Position numbers and translations under genes: made by a program. The notes under the pieces are model-generated. The model saw nothing but the letters and a program-made list of their open reading frames with translations, was not told the origin of the DNA and searched no databases. From a bacterium (GTDB taxonomy: Bacteria; Bacteroidota; Ignavibacteria; Kapaibacteriales; UBA2268), in assembly GCA_024710535.1 (NCBI GenBank), contig JANJUO010000335.1:1-9882 (forward strand): 9,882 nt of DNA. The letters run 5' to 3'. Each line of letters opens with the position of its first letter. Positions within the stretch are counted from its first letter, which is position 1. This document shows, one piece after another, positions 1 through 6,800 of this stretch.

Positions 1-2610
1 AGAGCCGGCGCCATCCAAGAAGATGACGATCAAGCTGGCTTGGCGCACTTTGTTGAGCACATGTGCTTTAACGGAACAAAGAATTTCCCAAAAGGTGAAC
101 TTGTTAGTTTTCTTGAACGCACAGGTATGAGATTTGGTGCAGATGTTAATGCAAGCACCGGATTCGATCGCACTATGTACACTCTTACAATTCCATTAGA
201 TTCAGCAGGCTTGCTCGAAAGCGGTATGCTTGTTTTGGAAGATTGGCTAAGTAATGTAAGTTTTGATATGGAAGAAATTGATAAAGAGCGTGGTGTAATA
301 CTTGAAGAATGGAGAGTTCGCTCAAATGCTCAATCAAGAATGTTCGAAAAACATTTTCCTGCAATTGCTTACGGAACAATGTTTCCAAAAAGAATGCCAA
401 TTGGCGATACTGCAATTGTTTTACATGCACCAAGAGAAGCATTTTTGAGATATTATAAAGAATTTTATCGCCCAAATATCTCTGCAATTATTGTTGTTGG
501 CGATATTGATGTTGCTAAAATCGAAAATATGATCAAAACCGGCTTTGGCGATGTGAAAAATCCAGACAATGCAAGAGGAATTGATTATACAAAAGTTGAC
601 ATTCATAAAGATATAAAAGTATCGATTGCTACTGACAAAGAACTTCCTATGCCGAGATATACACTTTATTGGAAGCATAAAGAGCATGAAGATAAATATA
701 CTTATGGCAATTATCGCAGAAGTTTGCTTCAAAATATGATATCACAGATGTTTAGTTTGAGATTGCAAGAAATGACAAAAGCTGCAAATCCTCCATTTTT
801 AGGAGCTGGTGGCGGTTATAGTGGATTTCTTGCTGGTGCGGAAGTATTTAATTTGGTTGTTGTTCCAAAAATTCAAGATATGAATGCAAGTTATGAAACT
901 GCTTTAACAGAAGTATTTCGTGCATCAAAGCATGGATTTACCCAAGGCGAACTCGATAGAGCAAAAACAGAAACAATTCGTGGATTTGAAATGGCTCTTG
1001 AAGAAAAAGACAAAACAGAATCATCTGCATTTGCAAGAGAACTTTCCGCTTATTTCCATGATGGCGAATCTATGCCAGGCATTGAATTAGAGCATAAAAT
1101 GGCAACAACTTTTTTGAATGAAATCACTCTTGAAGATATTAATAAAGCAATGAAATCATATATAAGAGATGAAGGTTTAGTTATTACTGTTGACGTCCCT
1201 GAAAAACCTGAAATCAAAGTTCCTACTGAAAAAGAACTTCTTGCAATATATAACAAAGTTAAAAATTCAAATCTTGAAGCACATAAAGATGATGCAGTAA
1301 CAAAACCTTTGATGGCATCAAAACCAACTCCCGGCAAAATTGTTTCTGAAACAAAAGATGAAAAACTTGGCACAGTGGAAATGACTTTGTCAAATGGAGC
1401 AAAAGTTGTTGTTAAAACTACTGATTTCAAAAATGATCAAGTAATTATGCGTTCATATTCTTATGGCGGTACTTCTTTACTTGGCGATAATGATTATATC
1501 AATGCTATGTTTGCCGCTTCTATTGTTGATGAAGGTGGTATTTCTGAATTCACTTCTACACAATTAGAAAAATTATTAACAGGAAAGGTTGCAAATGTTT
1601 CTCCGTATATTTCCGAATTAAGCGAAGGATTCAACGGATCTTATTCTCCGAAAGATGCAGAAACTTTCTTCCAACTTCTATATTTATATTTCACAAGCCC
1701 AAGAAAAGACAAAGAATCATTTGAATCTTTCATTGCAAAAACAACTGAGCAAATCAGAAATTCAAATGCATCACCTGATAAAGTATTCCGCGATTCAGTT
1801 CAGGTTACTCTTTCGCAACACCACTACCGTAGTATGCCTATAACAGAAGAAACTTTAAGAAAAATCAATCTTGATAGAGCATTCGAAATTTATAAAGAAA
1901 GATTTGCAAATGCTGGTGAATTCAAATTCTTCTTTGTTGGTAATGTTGATATGGCTTCATTCAAAGATTTTGTTGCAACATATATTGCAAGTTTGCCAGG
2001 CAAAGCATCAACTGAAAATTGGAAAGATGTTCAAAGACGTTACCCTTCTAATGGTATGAAAAAAATCGTTAAAAATGGAATTGAACCAAAAAGCACAGTT
2101 AGACTTGCTATTCCTGGTGATTTTGAATGGAATACAAAGAGCAGATTCGACTTCAGCGCAATGATCGAAGTATTTAGCATCCGTTTGAGAGAAGTTATCA
2201 GAGAAGATAAAAGCGGTGTTTATGGTATAGGCGCCAATGGTCAAGCAGTGCCATTCCCAAGAAATGAATATGTAATTTCTATTTCATTTGGAACATCTCC
2301 AACAAGAGTTGAAGAACTTATTACAGCCGCAAAAGGCGTGATCACAGAACTTGTTTCAAAACCAATTGATGAAACTTATTTGGTAAAAGTAAAAGAAATT
2401 TTGAAGCGTGAATACGAAACCGGTTCAAAAGAAAATAACTGGTGGATGAGAAAAATTTACAATACTGATTATTTCAAAACAGAAAAATCTGAAGTAACTG
2501 ATTTCAATTCAATGGTTGAAAAACTTACTATTGCAGATATTCAATCTGCGGCAAAGAAATATCTCAAAACAGATAAAATGATTGAAATGATTCTTTATCC
2601 AGAAGATTAA
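1..2610 (+). CDS. M16 family zinc metallopeptidase (insulinase/pitrilysin type), N-terminus cut by window edge
   Basis: Zinc-dependent peptidase of the M16 family, which degrades or processes peptides; relatives of this length in Bacteroidota are usually exported to the periplasm or outer membrane. The frame is open from base 1, so the true start and any signal peptide lie outside the window; 869 residues are visible and roughly 60-100 are probably missing. Numbering from the first codon, the inverted zinc motif HFVEH is at residues 16-20 (Glu19 as catalytic base), preceded by the typical RAGA...DDDQAGLA lead-in. The third ligand is Glu96 in KERGVILEEW, at the family spacing. A first M16_C-type domain starts near 'PREAFLRYYKEFYRPN' (about residue 144). 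The second, non-catalytic half starts near residue 460 with 'LSNGAKVVVKTTDFKND' and ends with a typical 'LREVIREDKSGVYG' segment. So it is a full two-half protein with an intact active site. A strong terminator follows 26 bp after the stop. TTG at 40 would cut into the domain and is not the start. Confidence 0.95.
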   Translation, partial: RAGAIQEDDDQAGLAHFVEHMCFNGTKNFPKGELVSFLERTGMRFGADVNASTGFDRTMYTLTIPLDSAGLLESGMLVLEDWLSNVSFDMEEIDKERGVILEEWRVRSNAQSRMFEKHFPAIAYGTMFPKRMPIGDTAIVLHAPREAFLRYYKEFYRPNISAIIVVGDIDVAKIENMIKTGFGDVKNPDNARGIDYTKVDIHKDIKVSIATDKELPMPRYTLYWKHKEHEDKYTYGNYRRSLLQNMISQMFSLRLQEMTKAANPPFLGAGGGYSGFLAGAEVFNLVVVPKIQDMNASYETALTEVFRASKHGFTQGELDRAKTETIRGFEMALEEKDKTESSAFARELSAYFHDGESMPGIELEHKMATTFLNEITLEDINKAMKSYIRDEGLVITVDVPEKPEIKVPTEKELLAIYNKVKNSNLEAHKDDAVTKPLMASKPTPGKIVSETKDEKLGTVEMTLSNGAKVVVKTTDFKNDQVIMRSYSYGGTSLLGDNDYINAMFAASIVDEGGISEFTSTQLEKLLTGKVANVSPYISELSEGFNGSYSPKDAETFFQLLYLYFTSPRKDKESFESFIAKTTEQIRNSNASPDKVFRDSVQVTLSQHHYRSMPITEETLRKINLDRAFEIYKERFANAGEFKFFFVGNVDMASFKDFVATYIASLPGKASTENWKDVQRRYPSNGMKKIVKNGIEPKSTVRLAIPGDFEWNTKSRFDFSAMIEVFSIRLREVIREDKSGVYGIGANGQAVPFPRNEYVISISFGTSPTRVEELITAAKGVITELVSKPIDETYLVKVKEILKREYETGSKENNWWMRKIYNTDYFKTEKSEVTDFNSMVEKLTIADIQSAAKKYLKTDKMIEMILYPED

Positions 2611-2635
2611 TCATTAAATTCATAGTTAATCGTCA

Positions 2636-2666
2636 AAATAACCCTGTGATATTCGCAGGGTTATTT
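2636..2666 (+). terminator. Rho-independent-type terminator after the M16 peptidase gene
   Basis: A perfect 11-bp stem (AAATAACCCTG / CAGGGTTATTT) with a 9-nt loop (2647-2655) begins 26 bp after the M16 stop codon and is followed by a short T-rich tract (GTTT). The ACCCTG/CAGGGT core stands out against the AT-rich background. The A-tract on the left arm could also help termination in the other direction. It separates the M16 gene from the HEAT-repeat gene, so the two are probably not one transcript, unless read-through occurs. Confidence 0.85.
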
Positions 2667-2694
2667 GTTTAATATCAATCTAAAATTAAGATTT

Positions 2695-3207
2695 ATGGAA
2701 ATATCAACTTTATTGAATAATAAAACGCTTAAACCAAGCGATAAATCGACTTTCTTTTCGAATTATATTCTCAATGGTAATTATTCAATTGATGAAGTAA
2801 TCAACTTTGCAAATAAATCGTCCAATCCGGATAAAGCAAATTGCATTGAAGCATTTGAATACGCAACAAAAAAGCAACCCGAAATTGCCAACAAAGAATT
2901 GTTTGATTTTGTTGCAGAAAACATTTCATCAACTGCTCCACGAGTAAAATGGGAATCGGCTAAAGTTATTGGCAATATTGCTCATCTTTTTCCCGAACAA
3001 TTAAGCAAAGTTGTGCCACAATTATTGATTAATGCAAAAGATACAAGCACAGTGGTACGTTGGAGCAGTGCATTCGCATTGGGGGAAATTATAAAATTGA
3101 AAACGATACTTAATGCTGAAATTATCCCTGTAGTTGCAGAATTAATCAAAATAGAAGAGAAGCCAAGCATCACTAAATTCTTTGAATTGGCTATTGATGA
3201 ATTATAA
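2695..3207 (+). CDS. Small HEAT-repeat (ARM-fold) protein
   Basis: A 170-residue, all-helical protein without signal peptide or membrane segment, so probably cytoplasmic. Three helical repeats can be seen, starting near residues 47 (KANCIEAFEYATKKQP), 83 (RVKWESAKVIGNIAHL) and 121 (VVRWSSAFALGEIIKL). They are spaced 36-39 residues apart, as in HEAT repeats, with the conserved Arg/Lys and small-residue Ala/Gly positions on the inner helices. Such proteins bind other proteins or, in the DNA glycosylase AlkD branch, DNA; at this length and without recognisable catalytic residues, the partner cannot be named. The ATG at 2695 is chosen because the only longer start, TTG at 2665, lies inside the upstream terminator stem. 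No clear Shine-Dalgarno sequence precedes it, which is common in Bacteroidota. It stands alone, between a terminator and the repeat-rich gap. Confidence 0.85.
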   Translation: MEISTLLNNKTLKPSDKSTFFSNYILNGNYSIDEVINFANKSSNPDKANCIEAFEYATKKQPEIANKELFDFVAENISSTAPRVKWESAKVIGNIAHLFPEQLSKVVPQLLINAKDTSTVVRWSSAFALGEIIKLKTILNAEIIPVVAELIKIEEKPSITKFFELAIDEL

Positions 3208-3296
3208 TTCCAGAAATAAAGTTCAGTCGGTTGTAACAACAGACAAAGCTGAATGGTTTATCATCCCTATTTATTTTTTTTGTTAATTAATTCTTA

Positions 3297-3359
3297 AAAC
3301 TAAGCGCTGTTATACACAAACTAAGCGCTGTTATAAGTTGGCTAAGTACTTAGTTTCAT
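3297..3359. repeat. Three-unit 21-bp direct repeat with palindromic cores
   Basis: Two copies of an identical 18-bp word (AAACTAAGCGCTGTTATA) start at 3297 and 3318, a 21-bp period. A third, diverged unit starts at 3339 in the same register (CTAAG kept). Each unit is centred on a palindrome: AGCGCT at 3303-3308 and 3324-3329, and a perfect 12-bp CTAAGTACTTAG at 3342-3353. The centres are exactly 21 bp apart. The sequence differs from the larger array just downstream, although both use the word TAAGCGC and the same period. Confidence 0.85.
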
Positions 3360-3409
3360 TTTAACGACCCATTTTTAATATTGCTCTGAATTAGTACATA
3401 GTTATACCT

Positions 3410-3619
3410 CATTGACATACTGTTAAGCGCCATTGACATACTGTTAAACGCCATTGACTTACTGTTAAATGTCATTGACATACTGTTAAATGTCATTGAC
3501 ATACTGTTAAACGCCATTGACATACTGTTAAGCGTCATTGACATACTGTTAAACGCCATTGACATACTGTTAAGCGTCATTGACATACTGTTAAATGTCA
3601 TTGACACGATGCTAAACGT
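3410..3619. repeat. Ten-unit 21-bp tandem array, each unit holding an imperfect dyad
   Basis: Ten head-to-tail 21-bp units start at 3410, 3431, 3452, 3473, 3494, 3515, 3536, 3557, 3578 and 3599, with no spacer. A strongly decayed eleventh may follow to 3640. Each regular unit contains the dyad TTGACA-TAC-TGTTAA, which is symmetric but for one position and would pair fully in RNA through a G-U wobble. Units 1, 2 and 4-9 differ only at unit positions 18, 19 and 21, always by transitions. Unit 3 has one extra A-to-T change, and unit 10 is changed at four positions in the dyad. Units 5-6 and 7-8 are identical 42-bp blocks. The array lies outside any gene. Confidence 0.95.
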
Positions 3620-3661
3620 TATTGATGTGAGTAAAAATTGTCAAATTGCAAGCAATTGAAC

Positions 3662-3690
3662 AATTATTTGTTCCGCCAGAACAAGTAATT
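3662..3690. repeat. Inverted repeat, 12-bp stem with one wobble
   Basis: The arms AATTATTTGTTC and GAACAAGTAATT pair over 12 positions around the loop CGCCA, with a single T-G wobble. It lies between the 21-bp array and the nested palindromes, and shares the TTGTTC/GAACAA word with the hairpin at 3726-3747. It could act as a termination or RNA-stabilising structure for either convergent gene. The T-run expected after an intrinsic terminator is missing on both sides. Confidence 0.7.
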
Positions 3691-3725
3691 CTGTTCCGAG
3701 GCTGTCTAATAAGTATAAATTTCAG

Positions 3726-3791
3726 GAACAAGCAAGGATGCTTGTTCTACTAAGTCTTTATTAAACAGTAGGTCAAACATCCTTGTTTGAC
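3726..3791. repeat. Pair of palindromes forming an inverted repeat (REP/BIME-like)
   Basis: The left palindrome, 3726-3747, has perfect 9-bp arms GAACAAGCA / TGCTTGTTC around AGGA. The right palindrome, 3772-3791, has perfect 8-bp arms GTCAAACA / TGTTTGAC around TCCT. Read on the minus strand, the right one is a variant of the left one (CAAACAAGGATGTTTG against CAAGCAAGGATGCTTG), with matched changes that preserve the stem. The flanks CTACT (3747-3751) and AGTAG (3767-3771) are also complementary. The whole is therefore a palindrome pair in inverted orientation around a 15-bp spacer, as in REP/BIME elements. Whether it recurs elsewhere in the genome cannot be seen here. Confidence 0.75.
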
Positions 3792-3853
3792 AATAATTGC
3801 CCAAAATTATTATTGGACAGGCTCGATCAGTTTTTGTCTATCAAAGCTAATAA

Positions 3854-6800
3854 TTATTCAAATTTTAATAATTTATGGACTTTTGGCTCAATATAAGTAT
3901 AGCCATCATAAGAAACTCTTACGAAATAGAGACCTGCTGGCAATGTATAGCCATTATGATCGCGACCGTCCCATTCAATTGTGTTTTTGCCAATGACTAA
4001 TTCTTTGCTCAAAATTCTATGCTTATATCCTGAAATATCAAATATTTCGAAAATTGCTTTGCCGCTATTCATTGGTGCAAAGTAGTTTAGCGAGAATGCT
4101 GTCGTCTCCGCAAACGGATTTGGATAATTATAAATATTTTCAAATTTTGCACCTTTTAAAGTAACTTTTGCGGTATATTCAACTGTATCGCGATTTCCTT
4201 CGGCATCTTTTGCGTAAATAATAATCAAAACATCCTCGTATTGAATGGAATCCGGATTTAATTTGAATTTTGCACGAAGATTTGTGCCGTCATTTACCGG
4301 ATCAAAGCTCCATTTAAGCGTTCTCTGATATGGATGCATATAGCCATTTAATCGAACAGTGATGCTGTATTCGTCTGTAATCAAAAGTGGCGAATTGTCA
4401 TACATCCTGATCTCGATTTCTGGCTTAATTTGTATATAATCCCCATTTTTATGCAAATTTCCATCAATAATCAATTCAACTGTTGGCTTGATAGTATCTT
4501 TTGCAACTTTGAGAATTTTTTCATCGAAATTATTAAATGTATATTCTTCGATTGCTTTATCATTATAATCGGCAACCAATGAGATTACATTTTCTGAATC
4601 AAGATTATCCGTTTTGATTATTTCGGAGAATTCCATATTGCTATTCGGTGGCAATATACCGGTATTGCTAATCCGCTTATCTTCTTCGGAACCGCCCCTT
4701 TTTATATTGATCAAGAAATCCGAACTGTCAGCTTTTGCTCTTGGTGAAATATTTTCGATTTTCGCATTAATTTTAGAATCATAACCGCGAAGTTCATTAT
4801 TAACAGCCAATTTTGTTTCACTTTTGATAATTGCGAGTTCGGGCATACTTTCATATTCCGCTGTAATTCCTCTAATTTCAAATTTATCATAATCAGCAAT
4901 ATCAGCAACATTAAAATTATCAATATTCAAAGATAATTCAGCAAAAATATAACGGATATTTTGTAGATTTGAAATATCCAATTCTTGTGTAATTTTCCCT
5001 TTGTAAATTTCGCTGATATTGCCAGACTCATCAACTCCATAAAGTATCATAGTCGATTTTTCTTCTGGATGATTAATATTACCAAGAATATTGAATTTCT
5101 TCCAATATTTTGCAGGTCCAAGTCGGTTTGTAATCATTTTCGAACTATCGCTATATCGGAAAATCTGTGCCTCCAGAATCAATGTATCCCGATTATATGT
5201 TAGTTTTTCATAGACTGTGCCCGGCTTTGCACCTTTCCAGCCAATTAAATTGTAAGTGAAAATATAGTCCGAGCGAAAGGCTTCGAAATTTGCAACAGGG
5301 TCATCAGAAATTCTATATTGTTCAATTATCGGCTTAATTGTTCTTGGCAGAATTCCCCCAAACATTTCAAAAGTGGCAATAATTGAGTCGATTGTTCCAT
5401 TTTTATGATGCGTGGTATCGGCAAAAGTATTGATTATATAAGCACCAAATCCATATTCATTGTTTGTGGCAAGAAGATATTCATCATCTCGAACAGAATC
5501 GCGTAGATAATTAATCATATCGATACCATCCGGATTAATTCTCCAATAATCCCAAACATAATATGATGCAAAATATGTATATCTATATTTATTATCATTA
5601 TTATTGGCGGAAACCATACCAAAATTGAAACCCTTATTGAAATTATTACTTGTTATAATAGAATCGCCAACAATGATTTTGGCATGGGGGAATTTTGTTT
5701 CGTCTCCACAGCAAAAGCCCGAAATAAAAACATTTTTTGCATTATTTGAAATTTTTAGATTCGAATTTGTATCTAAAGAAAAATTTTTCATATCAAAATT
5801 TTCAATTTGTGATTTGGAGTCAAATTTTCCGATTGTCAAATTCTGAGCAATATCTTTGTTTTCTGCATAAAATGGCAGTAATTGAATATCGCTTTCTTTA
5901 TTGATAGTTAAGTTCTTTAATTTATGTCCTAAATAATAAATATTTCCCTCTTCGAGAGCAATTTCCGGATGCCAATCGATATAATTTTCCTTGATAATTA
6001 TTGATTTATCCTGCTTTTCTGTTGAATTATTTATTAATAATTTAGAATCTGTGCTATTATCTTCATAAATAGAAAATTCATATTCAAATTTCTGCTCATC
6101 TGCTAATGGATTCAAAAATCTAAATATTTTATTATTCAAATCAATATTAGTATTTGCTTTGGGATCCAGAACAAGCAAACCATCTTTATAAACAGTGAAA
6201 TTAAATGTGTAAACATTATTCAACTCATTTGCTTCATCAACTTTATTCAAAGGATCAATAACTATACTGCATTTATGAACTCCGGGCATTTGCGAAATAT
6301 TCAATTCCAAATAAAATGGCAATGAGAAATATAAGCCTGGCACATAGAATTTCGTTGTATCGATTTTGCCTTCATAATCGCGAATCAAAAGCAAATCAAA
6401 TCTCTCATTTGAAGCTATACCATTATTAAAAATTGTTCCATTTATTATTGCTTTTGAGTCATTTTCATTGAAATTAGTACTGCCATTTTGATTTTGTACC
6501 TGAATGTTACTTTTCAAATAGTAGAATTCTGGTTTTTCTTCAACTCTGAATCTTGTTAATGGATCTCCAAGAAAATTATAATGCCAATTTGTTAATCGGT
6601 AACCAAAAGTAGTTTGAGGAATCTGCAATTTTGCATTTGAAAAAATCTGACCAATACTTCGCTCGATTTCAGTTGTGTCAACAAGAATTTTTGTAAATTT
6701 ATAAATTAAGTCTAAATGTGGTCCAACATAGCCAACAGCAGTTGAGCCAAGTGAGGCAATTGTTCCTTTGTCTTTTGCGAGCAAATATCTTTCGTTTCTC

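Larger units (their letters stand above)
3208..3853. other. 646-bp gene-free region between convergent genes, filled with repeats
   Basis: The HEAT-repeat gene (+) and the C25 peptidase gene (-) converge here, and I see no credible gene between them. From left to right it holds a weak hairpin with one G-A mismatch (3226-3244) and a T-rich tract around 3270-3281 that may together end the HEAT transcript, three 21-bp-spaced palindromes, a ten-unit 21-bp array, a wobble hairpin, a nested palindrome pair, and an AT-rich slippable hairpin (CAATAATT near 3791 with AATTATTATTG near 3805). No canonical hairpin plus T-run follows the C25 stop on the minus strand. No transposase gene or terminal inverted repeats of an insertion sequence were seen. 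Confidence 0.8.

Noticed and set aside
40..42. TTG as start of the M16 gene
   Set aside because: The frame is open to base 1 and the conserved lead-in to the zinc motif lies upstream of it, so the gene continues beyond the window.
1050..1430. 126-residue minus-strand open frame inside the M16 gene
   Set aside because: It is antisense to a strongly conserved coding region, has no recognisable domain, and is expected from codon bias.
2665..2694. Longer start (TTG) for the HEAT-repeat gene
   Set aside because: It lies inside the terminator stem of the upstream gene, and the extra ten residues add nothing to the fold.
3226..3281. Intrinsic terminator for the HEAT-repeat gene
   Set aside because: The hairpin at 3226-3244 has an internal mismatch, and the T-rich tract lies about 25 bp further on, too far for a standard terminator; kept only as a remark.
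3356..3607. An 83-residue minus-strand gene made of SMSMTFN-type heptads
   Set aside because: It is the direct translation of the tandem array; the open frame follows from the 21-bp period, and there is no ribosome-binding site or known family.
3410..3619. CRISPR array
   Set aside because: Units are 21 bp head to tail with no unique spacers, and no cas gene is in the window.
3410..3619. TTGACA in nine of ten units as sigma-70 -35 boxes
   Set aside because: No good -10 hexamer lies at 16-18 bp, and the primary sigma factor of Bacteroidota prefers TTTG/TAnnTTTG. TTGACA here is half of the dyad.
3640..3853. Insertion sequence remnant
   Set aside because: Palindromes are present, but there is no transposase fragment, no target-site duplication and no terminal inverted repeat pair framing the region.
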